A stretch of DNA of 50,723 bases. Source: Acetofilamentum sp. (GTDB lineage: Bacteria; Bacteroidota; Bacteroidia; Bacteroidales; JAFGUD01). This document shows, piece by piece, positions 34,586-42,583 of this stretch (position 1 is the first letter of the stretch; every line of letters begins with the position of its first letter). The DNA is taken from the NCBI GenBank assembly GCA_020722645.1, contig DYKL01000001.1, positions 1 through 50,723 of the forward strand, read 5' to 3'. The notes under the pieces are model-generated. The model did not search any database. It was not told the origin of the DNA and was given only the letters and a program-made list of their open reading frames with translations. The translations under genes were made by a program, and so were the position numbers.

Positions 34586-35072
34586 CTATTTCAATTTTTT
34601 GTATTTTTGAATTATCTTCTGAATTTTTAGATAAATAGTCCACAGATTTTAATAAAACAGGGTGTACAAAATCCGATTCTATTTCTAAAAGAGGCGTAAG
34701 AACAAAATTTCTTTTATGTGCAAATTTATGTGGAATAATTAAATCATCTGTATTTAAAATTAAGCTGTCGTAAAAAATAATGTCAATGTCTAAAGTCCTT
34801 GCCTCGTATGTGTTTTTATTTTTTATTCTTTTATGTGTTTTTTCAATGAATTTTATTTTATTTAATACCTCATTTGGAGTAAGCTTGGTGGTAACTTTAA
34901 GAGCCATATTCAAAAAATTATTATCGTCATTAAAACCCCATGGTTCTGTCTCATATTTTGAAGATATTTTTGAAATAGTACCTATTTCTTTTTCAATATA
35001 TTTAACAGCACTTTGTAAAGTTTCATATCTGTTACCCAAACTGCTGCCCAAGCTTAAAATTACATTATGCAT
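34578..35072 (-). CDS. folK: 2-amino-4-hydroxy-6-hydroxymethyldihydropteridine pyrophosphokinase
   Basis: Transfers pyrophosphate from ATP to the pterin in folate synthesis. The 164-residue HPPK carries LSLGSSLGNR at the start, ETEPWGF, and the metal-binding TLDIDIIFYD, where the usual GPRTLDID is EARTLDID. The C-terminal 30 residues are an extra tail. First gene of the folK-DUF4271-hemD-rnpA run; no convincing promoter is seen in the 95 bases upstream. Confidence 0.95.
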   Translation of the reverse strand: MHNVILSLGSSLGNRYETLQSAVKYIEKEIGTISKISSKYETEPWGFNDDNNFLNMALKVTTKLTPNEVLNKIKFIEKTHKRIKNKNTYEARTLDIDIIFYDSLILNTDDLIIPHKFAHKRNFVLTPLLEIESDFVHPVLLKSVDYLSKNSEDNSKIQKIEIVE

Positions 35073-35161
35073 AAAAGTTGTTTCTTATAATCATTTATGA
35101 TTAATTTATCAAATAAAGATTTTTATAAGTTAAATTAGTTACAAATATTTACGGCAAAATT

Positions 35162-35201
35162 AAAAAAAAAGCCTTAATAATTTAAAAATTATAAGGCTTT
35201 T
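35162..35201 (-). terminator. Intrinsic terminator after the response regulator
   Basis: AAAGCCTTA (35168-35176) pairs with TAAGGCTTT (35192-35200). On the minus strand the hairpin is followed by a T run from the A9 tract at 35162-35170. Confidence 0.82.
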
Positions 35202-35249
35202 AATTCAAAATATACATTTTTATTTAGTCCTAAAACTATGAAAAAAAAA

Positions 35250-35942
35250 TTATTCTTGACTGTCAGTTACTAATTTGAAACCTTTTGAATGAACGTTTAT
35301 GATTTTAACATTAGTATCTTCCTGTAGGTATTTTCTTAATTTTGTTATGTAAACATCCATACTACGAGCATTGAAAATAGAATCGTCTCCCCATACTTCT
35401 TTAAGCACATAATTACGTTCTACTAATTCGTTTTGATTTTCGGCTAAAATTTTCAAAAGATTATTTTCTTTGGTTGTAAGTTTGACAACATCTATTCCGT
35501 TAATCAATTCCTGTTTAAGAGAATCGAATTCATAAATACCGATTGAAAATTTTATTTGTTTATCTTTTTCTTTTGTTGTTCTTCTTAAAACAGCTTCGAT
35601 GCGAACCAAAAGTTCTTCCATTTCAAACGGTTTAGTTATATAGTCATCAGCACCTATCGAAAAACCTTTTATTACATCATCTTTTAAGGATTTTGCAGTA
35701 AGATAAATGATTGGCATTTTGGAATTTATTCTTTTTATATTTTTTCCTAACGTAAAACCATCTTGTTTAGGCATCATTACATCTAAAAGGCACATATCGT
35801 AAAGGTTTTTCATAAAAAGCTTATATGCAGTTTCGCCATCAAAAACCAAATCAATATCATAGTTTTTTGCAACCAGATATTGTTTTAATAAAGAACCTAA
35901 ATTCAAATCGTCTTCGGCTAATAAAATCTTTGCTTTATGCAT
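35250..35942 (-). CDS. rprY: OmpR-family response regulator, RprY-like
   Basis: Two-domain regulator of 230 residues. The receiver has the acidic pair D11/D12, phospho-acceptor D54 (CLLDVMMPKQDGF) and ITKPF lysine. The C-terminal OmpR winged helix (about 135-225) ends NARSMDVYITKLRKYL..GFKL. It resembles Bacteroides RprY closely in both domains. Its kinase is probably the gene 482 bases upstream, unusually far for this pair. Symbol is by resemblance only. Confidence 0.88.
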   Translation of the reverse strand: MHKAKILLAEDDLNLGSLLKQYLVAKNYDIDLVFDGETAYKLFMKNLYDMCLLDVMMPKQDGFTLGKNIKRINSKMPIIYLTAKSLKDDVIKGFSIGADDYITKPFEMEELLVRIEAVLRRTTKEKDKQIKFSIGIYEFDSLKQELINGIDVVKLTTKENNLLKILAENQNELVERNYVLKEVWGDDSIFNARSMDVYITKLRKYLQEDTNVKIINVHSKGFKLVTDSQE

Positions 35943-36051
35943 AATGTTAAATTTTAAAATTATTTTGTAAAAATACTAAAAAAGTCGAATTCAAAATGTT
36001 AAAATCAATTAAAAATTTAACAAACAAAAAACAATGCGAATTTTTATTTAA
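35943..36051. other. Leader of the response regulator gene
   Basis: A/T-rich stretch between the response regulator start and the fold-back element. It holds no ORF and no clear TAnnTTTG box on the minus strand, so I cannot say whether the gene has its own promoter or depends on read-through from the kinase. Confidence 0.5.
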
Positions 36052-36183
36052 TACCTTAAATCCGCAAGTCTTTTCGTTAGTGGTTGCAGGTGAAAACGCC
36101 TGCAACATGTAGTTTGCACCAGTCAGGTGTTTTCACCTGGCTGAATTTCAGATATATAAGTATAGACTTACGGATTTAAGGTA
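36052..36183. repeat. Two-hairpin fold-back element (copy 2)
   Basis: The outer 20-base stem (36052-36071 with 36164-36183) has 19 Watson-Crick pairs and one wobble. It encloses two hairpins: GTTGCAGGTG-AAAA-CGCCTGCAAC (36083-36106, one wobble) and CAGTCAGGTG-TTTT-CACCTGGCTG (36120-36143, one wobble). The core CAGGTG-N4-CACCTG recurs in the first hairpin of copy 1 (6749-6764). No ORF and no T-tract. Confidence 0.85.
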
Positions 36184-36209
36184 ATATATTAACATATTTA
36201 TCATTTAAC

Positions 36210-36262
36210 CCACATTATTAACTTCGTTGAGCTCGCAAAGCCTCGGTTCATAAATAATGTGG
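36210..36262. repeat. Inverted repeat with G+C-richer loop
   Basis: CCACATTATT (36210-36219) and AATAATGTGG (36253-36262) are perfect 10-bp arms. The 33-base loop is richer in G+C than its surroundings and holds the palindrome GAGCTC. Confidence 0.7.
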
Positions 36263-36400
36263 AGTTGAAAGTTTATAAAGTTGAAAGTCAAAAGGTTAAA
36301 TTGATTTTAATTTAATAATTTTTAGCCCAAATTTGGGCTAAATTTTAAATTTAAAAAAATACCATAACTTTATGAACCTTAAACTTTTAACTTTATAACT
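36262..36400. repeat. Degenerate AACTTTA-type arrays and a 22-bp palindrome
   Basis: Short repeats of AGTTGAAAGTTTATAA type (36262-36300) and their complement AACTTTATGAACCTTAAACTT type (36363-36400) flank a 22-base perfect palindrome at 36321-36342 whose half-site is TTTAGCCCAAA. Nothing here codes. Confidence 0.65.
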
Positions 36401-36424
36401 CCTGAATTATATGAATAATTCAGG
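36401..36424. repeat. Hairpin touching the sensor kinase stop codon
   Basis: CCTGAATTAT (36401-36410), loop ATGA, ATAATTCAGG (36415-36424): a perfect 10-bp stem that begins at the base after the kinase stop. No T run follows on the minus strand, so it is not a classical terminator. Confidence 0.75.
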
Positions 36425-37909
36425 TTAATTATTATCCTTTGTTACAGGAAAATACAAAGAAAAAGTGGTGCCTTTATTTAATTCGCTTTTGATTTTAATT
36501 TGTCCTTGAAATTCATCTACAATTCTTTTAACATAAGACAAACCTAATCCAAAACCTTTAACATTGTGTAAATTTCCTGTTGGAACTCTGTAAAACTGCT
36601 CGAAAATATGTTTTTGATGTTCTTTTGAAATTCCAATTCCGTTGTCTGAAATTTCTATAACGAAACGATCTTTTACATTACTTGTAGAAAGTTTTATAAG
36701 TGGCTCAACTTCAGTATATTTTATTGCATTATCTATTAAATTGTATAAAACATTTGAAAAATGCAATTTATCAACATATACAATATCATTTTGTGCATTA
36801 AACGCTGCTTCTAATTTACCGTATCTGGCTTTAATTTTTAAATCAAAACTTTTTAGTATATCAGTTATGACATTATGTGAAGAAAGAAAATCAAATTTGA
36901 ATTTCAGACGACCTCTTTCAATTATTGCCATTTGTAAAATTTTTTCTACCTGAAAGCTCAATCTTTCTGTTTCTTGCGAAATCATAGTAGAAAGCATCGG
37001 TACATCTTTAACATCAAGAGGGATAGACTCATCTTTTAGCATTTGAGATGCAAGAGAAATTGTTGAAATTGGCGTTTTGAGTTCGTGTGTCATATTATTG
37101 ACAAAATCATTTTTCATTTCAGACAACTTCTTTTGTTTTAGAATTATATATAATGTAATTGCAAATAGACTTATAATCATCAAAGTTAACAATAATGATG
37201 TCAGAACAATTTTTGGCAAGTATTTAAACAATTGCTTATCTTGATTGGTAAAATAAAGAATAATGTAAAACTTTTTTTCTGACAGCAAATCGTTTGGATA
37301 TAATTGTTTTTTAAAAATTTCAGTACTTTGGTTTAAATCATATAAATTGGTCTTATAATATAACGTGTTGCTGTTATCAACAATCGAAAACTGATATTCT
37401 TCGTTAATGCTGTTATCTTTAAGAGCCTGATCAAGAAAGAGTTTTATTTTTACAGAGTCTAATCTTTCACGATTATTTATTCTTTTTTTTGTTAACTGAT
37501 TAATAATTTCATAAACAAAATATGTTTGATTATTTAAAGGTTGATCAAGTTTTTTTGTATCATCGAAATTGTAAGGCTTTTCCACGATTGTATCACTATA
37601 AGAAGTGTCTGATTTATGAAAAAAAATTATATTTGAAGCATTATTAAAGTTATTTGCAGAAGAATCAACATTAACAGGAACGACCAAAGAATCATCAGTA
37701 ATAGTAGTTGATTGATCTGTAATTATTTGAATAATTTCATCTCTTTCCAAATTTGAAACAAACTCATCTAATGAGCTTCTAACATTGTTAATAAATTCAT
37801 TTTCCCGAACTTCCATAGCACCTTCAATCCATTTTATCTGAAAAAACACAAACCAAATTCCGGTTGCTGCCATAATTACAGCCAATAATACAATAAGTTT
37901 TTGATTCAT
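36425..37909 (-). CDS. rprX: sensor histidine kinase, RprX-like
   Basis: Inner-membrane kinase of 494 residues. It has a first helix (about 5-27), a periplasmic sensor region (about 28-230), a second helix (about 233-255), and HisKA with the phospho-histidine near 275 (NNMTHELKTPIS). HATPase follows with the N box (NLIDNAIKYT), G1 (DNGIGIS) and G2 (GFGLGLSYV). It fits the RprX type of Bacteroides and probably partners the regulator downstream. It starts 9 bases after rfbB ends, so it may be expressed from the rfbB promoter. Confidence 0.88.
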   Translation of the reverse strand: MNQKLIVLLAVIMAATGIWFVFFQIKWIEGAMEVRENEFINNVRSSLDEFVSNLERDEIIQIITDQSTTITDDSLVVPVNVDSSANNFNNASNIIFFHKSDTSYSDTIVEKPYNFDDTKKLDQPLNNQTYFVYEIINQLTKKRINNRERLDSVKIKLFLDQALKDNSINEEYQFSIVDNSNTLYYKTNLYDLNQSTEIFKKQLYPNDLLSEKKFYIILYFTNQDKQLFKYLPKIVLTSLLLTLMIISLFAITLYIILKQKKLSEMKNDFVNNMTHELKTPISTISLASQMLKDESIPLDVKDVPMLSTMISQETERLSFQVEKILQMAIIERGRLKFKFDFLSSHNVITDILKSFDLKIKARYGKLEAAFNAQNDIVYVDKLHFSNVLYNLIDNAIKYTEVEPLIKLSTSNVKDRFVIEISDNGIGISKEHQKHIFEQFYRVPTGNLHNVKGFGLGLSYVKRIVDEFQGQIKIKSELNKGTTFSLYFPVTKDNN

Positions 37910-37918
37910 AAAAACTCT

Positions 37919-38971
37919 TTAATTTTCATATTGTTTTTTGTAATAATTTTTATATTCGCCTGAAATGGTATTATTAAGCCATTCTTCATTAGATAAATAC
38001 CAATCAACCGTTTTTTCAAGACCTTTTTCAAAAGTCATTTCAGGTTTCCAGTTCAAATGATTTTGAATTTTTGAAGAATCAATTGCATATCTTAAATCGT
38101 GACCTGCTCTGTCTTTTACAAAACTTATCAATTTAGCTGACTCATATTCAGGTCGGTTTAATTTTTTATCCATTATTTTACATAATAAATAAATAAGGTC
38201 TATGTTTTTCCATTCATTTGAGCCGCCGATGTTATATGTTTCTCCATTTTTTCCGTAATGAAAGATAATATCTATTGCTTTGGCGTGGTCTTCTACATAT
38301 AGCCAATCTCTGATGTTTTCTCCCTTACCGTATATTGGAATAGGTTTTTGATTTTTAATATTATTTATAGCCAAAGGGATTAATTTTTCCGGAAATTGAT
38401 TTGGACCATAATTATTTGAGCAATTGCTGATTACAATTGGTAAATTAAATGTGTTTTTGTAAGCCCTTACAAAGTGGTCTGATGATGCTTTAGCCGCAGA
38501 ATATGGACTTTTTGGATCGTAGGAGGTATTTTCGGTAAAAAAATCAATTTGATTCTCTAACGAACCATAAACCTCATCAGTTGAAATATGATAAAACAAA
38601 TTATTTTGATTATTAGTCCAATACTTTTTTGCAATATTCAATAAAGTTACAGTACCTATTATGTTTGTATTTATAAATTCCATAGGATTTAAAATTGACC
38701 TGTCAACGTGTGATTCTGCAGCAAGGTGAATAACAGAATCAATTTCATAAGAATTGAATACTTTATCAACAAAATTTTCGTCGCAGATATCACCTTTTAT
38801 GAATTTATAATTTGAACTGTTTTTAATGTCAGTTAAATTCAGCAAATTTCCTGCATAAGTAAGTTTATCAAGATTAAAAATGTTATAGTTTGGATATTTA
38901 TTTACAAAGAGTCTGACAACGTGCGAACCAATAAAACCGGCACCACCTGTAATGAGTATATTTTTTTTCAT
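37919..38971 (-). CDS. rfbB: dTDP-glucose 4,6-dehydratase
   Basis: Makes dTDP-4-keto-6-deoxyglucose, precursor of rhamnose and other deoxysugars. The 350-residue short-chain dehydrogenase has the NAD loop GGAGFIGSH, HLAAESHVDRS, the catalytic STDEVYGS segment (Asp-Glu) and the YSAAKASSDHF tyrosine/lysine pair. The next pathway genes (rfbA, rfbC, rfbD) are not adjacent; it sits alone in front of the sensor kinase. Confidence 0.95.
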   Translation of the reverse strand: MKKNILITGGAGFIGSHVVRLFVNKYPNYNIFNLDKLTYAGNLLNLTDIKNSSNYKFIKGDICDENFVDKVFNSYEIDSVIHLAAESHVDRSILNPMEFINTNIIGTVTLLNIAKKYWTNNQNNLFYHISTDEVYGSLENQIDFFTENTSYDPKSPYSAAKASSDHFVRAYKNTFNLPIVISNCSNNYGPNQFPEKLIPLAINNIKNQKPIPIYGKGENIRDWLYVEDHAKAIDIIFHYGKNGETYNIGGSNEWKNIDLIYLLCKIMDKKLNRPEYESAKLISFVKDRAGHDLRYAIDSSKIQNHLNWKPEMTFEKGLEKTVDWYLSNEEWLNNTISGEYKNYYKKQYEN

Positions 38972-39070
38972 TTTTATTCGTTAAAATTATAAAACAAATT
39001 AAGAAATATTATAAACTGGAAACGACTATAATAATAAAAATTAATATAAAAAAACATAAATTCGGGAGGA

Positions 39071-39778
39071 TTAATAAATATCACTTATAATTCTTAATTT
39101 ATCAATGTTTTTGACTTTAATTTTTCGACCTTTTAAATCAATCGAGCCTTCTTTTTTGAAATCAGATAACTGTCTGATAACAGATTCAGTTGCTGTTCCG
39201 ACAATATTTGCAACCTCTTCGCGTGTTAACGAAACCTGAATAAAGTCTTCATTATCAACACCAAATGTATCATACAACAAAATAATAATTTCAGCAACTC
39301 TCTCTCTCAACGTTTTTTGAGCCAAGTCAAGTATATATTTATTTGATTCTCCTAATTCTTTACAAGACAGCCTTATTAAATGCATCGAAAAGTCTGAATT
39401 TTTAGAGGCAATATCAACAAATAGTTTCGACGGAATAAAGCATAAGATTGCATCTTCGATAACTTTTGCTGTGGTGCAGGCGGCTTCATCGCTTAAAACA
39501 GACCTGAAACCAATCAAATCACCGGGTTTTGCAAAACGTAAAATTTGTTCTTTCCCGTCAATTCCTGTTTTATATAACTTCAATACACCTTTATTTACAC
39601 AATAAACTCCACCACCTTTGTGTCCTTCGTGATAAACAATATCTCCACGTTTATACAAATTACAGGCTTTTTCATAATTCAATAATTCCAGTTGTTCCTT
39701 GTTCAAATGTTTAAAACTTGTTAAAGCACGAATATAACAATTTTCACAATAAATGAAATCATTATCACTATTTCTCAT
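39071..39778 (-). CDS. Crp/Fnr family transcriptional regulator
   Basis: Regulator of 235 residues with a cyclic-nucleotide-binding-type beta barrel (about 25-140) and C-terminal helix-turn-helix SLTREEVANIVGTATESVIRQLSDFKKEG. The N-terminus has YCENCYIR, a CxxC pair recalling Fnr-type proteins, but the full four-cysteine iron-sulfur set is not evident. The Arg/Ser pair for cAMP is also not evident, so the signal is unknown. It is divergent from osmC, with abutting promoter boxes. Confidence 0.9.
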   Translation of the reverse strand: MRNSDNDFIYCENCYIRALTSFKHLNKEQLELLNYEKACNLYKRGDIVYHEGHKGGGVYCVNKGVLKLYKTGIDGKEQILRFAKPGDLIGFRSVLSDEAACTTAKVIEDAILCFIPSKLFVDIASKNSDFSMHLIRLSCKELGESNKYILDLAQKTLRERVAEIIILLYDTFGVDNEDFIQVSLTREEVANIVGTATESVIRQLSDFKKEGSIDLKGRKIKVKNIDKLRIISDIY

Positions 39779-39809
39779 TATATAAACTTATTTAACTTTT
39801 GTTTTTTTG

Positions 39810-39817
39810 TATTTTTG
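39810..39817 (+). promoter_or_regulatory. -7 box of osmC
   Basis: TATTTTTG matches TAnnTTTG; start predicted near 39824, leader about 32 bases. No -33 TTTG at correct spacing. It directly abuts the oppositely oriented box at 39818-39825. Confidence 0.5.
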
Positions 39818-39825
39818 CAAAGTTA
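39818..39825 (-). promoter_or_regulatory. -7 box of the Crp/Fnr gene
   Basis: On the minus strand TAACTTTG matches TAnnTTTG, 40 bases before the regulator's ATG. Back-to-back contact with the osmC box means the two promoters should exclude each other sterically. Confidence 0.5.
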
Positions 39826-39855
39826 ATGTTTAAAAATAAAAAAAAGAAATAAAAT

Positions 39856-40278
39856 ATGAAAGCAGAAAGAATATCTGTAAATTGGCTTGAAAAAATGGCA
39901 TTTCAGGGAGAAGTTAACGGTCATAAAGTTGTAATTGATGCAGATGAAACAGTCGGAGGAGAAAATAAAGGTATGAGACCTAAACCCCTGATGCAATTAT
40001 CATTAGCCGGTTGTACGGCAATGGACGTAATTTCGATATTACAAAAAATGAAAGTAGAAGTAGATGATTTCAAGGTACACGTTGATGGTGAATTAACCGA
40101 AGAGCATCCTAAACACTATACTTCAATGCACATTGTTTATGAATTTAAAGGTAAAAACTTATCAGAAGAAAAGATAAAAAAAGCGGTGGAATTATCACAA
40201 GACAGATACTGTGGCGTTAGTTTTTCTTACAAAAAAGTAATGAATATCACCAACGAAATAATTATACACAATGTTTAA
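39856..40278 (+). CDS. OsmC family peroxiredoxin-like protein
   Basis: Protein of 140 residues with the OsmC/Ohr fold: SLAGCTAMDVISIL and the second cysteine in DRYCGVSFSYKK, the two redox-active cysteines that reduce organic hydroperoxides in this family. Single gene, divergent from a Crp/Fnr regulator that plausibly controls it. Its stop lies 8 bases from a hairpin that terminates the convergent gene. Confidence 0.9.
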   Translation: MKAERISVNWLEKMAFQGEVNGHKVVIDADETVGGENKGMRPKPLMQLSLAGCTAMDVISILQKMKVEVDDFKVHVDGELTEEHPKHYTSMHIVYEFKGKNLSEEKIKKAVELSQDRYCGVSFSYKKVMNITNEIIIHNV

Positions 40279-40279
40279 T

Positions 40280-40308
40280 AAAAAAAGGGGGAAGATTAAT
40301 TTCCCCCT
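40280..40308 (-). terminator. Intrinsic terminator of the coiled-coil barrel gene
   Basis: AGGGGGAA (40286-40293) pairs with TTCCCCCT (40301-40308). On the minus strand the stem is followed by T7 (A tract 40280-40286). It also lies just after the osmC stop. Confidence 0.85.
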
Positions 40309-40334
40309 ACTTACAAACAAAACAGAAATCATTT

Positions 40335-41438
40335 TTAAAAACGTAAACCAATACCGGCAGAAACCGGATATAATTCGGGTCCTTTATTATTTTCAAATAA
40401 CGGAACTAATGAATAATTTGCGAATAAGTACCATTGATCGTAGCCAAATCTTGCTGTTGCCTGATAAGAAAATGTTGAAATAGGCCAGTTAGATATTTTA
40501 TCTTTATATATTATTTCTGTTTGACCATCAAAATATGTGGTTTTCATTCTACCAGCCAAATTTAAACTTCCGATAACTCCAGCACCTAAAAATATTCTTT
40601 TATCTGATTTACTAACAGGAATTTGAAATTCAATAATAAGTGGAATATTTAAACTTGCTGTTTTAAATCTGTTTTTTGTATATGTGAATGTACCCAATGA
40701 GTAGGTAAGATTTCTATAAGCATCAACACCTAACAATACATTTTGTAGAAGTTCGTAATTATTGAAAGAAAAACCAAGACCTGTAACAGCTCCGACATAT
40801 CTGTTAAAAAAAGGTATGCTGAATTGTAGTGGATTAAAATCAAATTGCCATGATTTATTTGTATGAACTGTCATAAATTCTGACTCAACAGGTAAATTCA
40901 AAGATTTATTCCCATCAACGTATGAATTTAAGCCAAGTTGTAAACCTGAATAATGACCTTTAAATTTCTTTTCTTTTTTTGATTTTTTGTCATCGTCGTC
41001 ATCATCAAAATAATAATTATCATCTACTTCAATATTACTCATTTCAATATTTAATTCTTCAATCTCTTCCGCCAAATCTTCCATTTCTTCCGAAAGTTCT
41101 TCCATTGCCTCATTAATATCTTCAATAATCATTTCATTTACGTCAATTAAGCTGTCTAAACTGTCAATTTGATTTTCATATACATTTTCTCCATCGGGTT
41201 TTGAGGTTAATTCATAAATTTCATCGATTAATTTATCTATTTCTGCTTGTTTCTCATAAATAATTTCTTCCATTTTCAATTTGTTTTCTTCAATTGTTTT
41301 GATTATTTCATCTACATCAATTTCAACATTTACACTAATTACGTTATTTTTTTCGACACTTACTTTGTTTGTGTCTTGCCCTTTTATTTGAACCAAAAAT
41401 AAGAGCAAACCTGCGATTAAAATACTAATTGTTTTCAT
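40335..41438 (-). CDS. outer-membrane barrel with acidic coiled-coil domain
   Basis: Exported protein of 367 residues: signal peptide (to about VQIKG), then a long acidic coiled coil (about 40-140, Glu/Asp/Ile/Leu heptads). A D6 run and a Lys-rich patch (KKSKKEKKFKG) follow, then a PorT-like eight-strand barrel domain (about 165-367) ending GIGLRF. The barrel probably sits in the outer membrane with the coiled coil in the periplasm, where it could bind cationic partners. Function unknown. Confidence 0.78.
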   Translation of the reverse strand: MKTISILIAGLLLFLVQIKGQDTNKVSVEKNNVISVNVEIDVDEIIKTIEENKLKMEEIIYEKQAEIDKLIDEIYELTSKPDGENVYENQIDSLDSLIDVNEMIIEDINEAMEELSEEMEDLAEEIEELNIEMSNIEVDDNYYFDDDDDDKKSKKEKKFKGHYSGLQLGLNSYVDGNKSLNLPVESEFMTVHTNKSWQFDFNPLQFSIPFFNRYVGAVTGLGFSFNNYELLQNVLLGVDAYRNLTYSLGTFTYTKNRFKTASLNIPLIIEFQIPVSKSDKRIFLGAGVIGSLNLAGRMKTTYFDGQTEIIYKDKISNWPISTFSYQATARFGYDQWYLFANYSLVPLFENNKGPELYPVSAGIGLRF

Positions 41439-41704
41439 TTTAAAATTTTTTTGGGTTGTTTTTAATTTTCTGTTAGACGATTAGATTGTAATTTTGTTAC
41501 AAATTCTGTTAAAAAATATTCCGTATAAATTTTAGCAAATTAGATTGAACACATAACAAACAATATATCTGAATATTCCGAAAGATTTTTTTTTACACAT
41601 AATCAAAAAACTTAAAAATATTTTAACAAAAAATTCAAAAAAATGATTAGTTTTACAAAAAACATTTATAATTATTATTTTTACAAAAATTTTAAAACAC
41701 TAAA
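41439..41704. other. A+T-rich intergenic region
   Basis: Divergent gap of 266 bases. I find no ORF, no convincing TAnnTTTG box for either gene and no fold-back element; homopolymer A and T runs dominate. Confidence 0.5.
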
Positions 41705-42583
41705 ATGGAATTTGATTCGTTGACAATTACTATAATATTAGTCTTAGCTGCAATTATAATAGGAATTATATCCAGAAAAAGAAGTAAAGACAGATGCCTG
41801 TTAGATTTTGACAAATCACCGGTTACTATTGAAAAAATTGATGGTACAGTTTTGGCGAAAGGTGTTTTAAAAGTAAAGACTACGGGTATGATTATAAATT
41901 TTCCTAAAACAATAAAAACACATTCAGGTTTCTTAATAAGTTCATACCTTTTATATAAATACGAATTTGATTTAATACAAGCAATTATAAGACCTCACGA
42001 AGAGTTAAGCGAAAAAGGACTTTCAAAAAGAAACAACAAACTCAGAAAAACATATCGTCCGTCTTTATTCAGAAAAATTATCAGAAAAATAAGAAATTTA
42101 TTTAATGCACTAAAAGACTCATTTTTAGAGATTATGAATATCAGTTTAAGCTATTTGACTGCCAGAAAAACAGCACTTCTGACACCTCACGACAAGTATG
42201 TAAGGAAACTCAACAACAATTTACTCGAATCAGTCGGTATGTCGCACGAACCGCTTATTGAACCTTTTATCGGACATTATGTTGTCTTTGAATTAATTAA
42301 ATCCAAAGAAAAAATCAAATTAAGCGGAGTTTTAAAGGATTATACGAAAGATTATATTGAGATAACAGATGTTAAATATACAATGCCAGAAGAAAAAGAA
42401 CCACAAATGGTTGATATGATTGTTCCACAAAAATTAGCAGTTATAAGGCATTTTAGCGGAAAAATTCCTTATAATTTTCCATTTCTTAAAGAAATAAGAA
42501 CTTTTGCATTAAAAATTAATAAAGTGGAACGAAACAAAGAAAAAAATTCAAAACAAATACCAACTCATTCCAAATCTGATTGA
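41705..42583 (+). CDS. membrane-anchored protein of unknown function
   Basis: I do not recognise this 292-residue protein. It has one N-terminal helix (about 7-24) followed by a basic stretch (RKRSKDR), so the bulk is probably cytoplasmic. A compact beta domain (about 35-95), a Lys/Arg-rich helical segment (about 105-150) and a second beta domain (about 185-265) follow. No catalytic motif. It overlaps the convergent HEEFH barrel gene by 36 bases. Confidence 0.68.
   Translation: MEFDSLTITIILVLAAIIIGIISRKRSKDRCLLDFDKSPVTIEKIDGTVLAKGVLKVKTTGMIINFPKTIKTHSGFLISSYLLYKYEFDLIQAIIRPHEELSEKGLSKRNNKLRKTYRPSLFRKIIRKIRNLFNALKDSFLEIMNISLSYLTARKTALLTPHDKYVRKLNNNLLESVGMSHEPLIEPFIGHYVVFELIKSKEKIKLSGVLKDYTKDYIEITDVKYTMPEEKEPQMVDMIVPQKLAVIRHFSGKIPYNFPFLKEIRTFALKINKVERNKEKNSKQIPTHSKSD

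Noticed and set aside
36052..36183. tRNA or other known structured RNA
   Set aside because: Two-arm structure lacks tRNA-invariant bases, and a related fold occurs at 6714-6840; no known RNA class recognised.
40271..40483. Plus-strand frame of 70 codons after osmC
   Set aside because: Runs through the terminator hairpin and antisense to the barrel gene.
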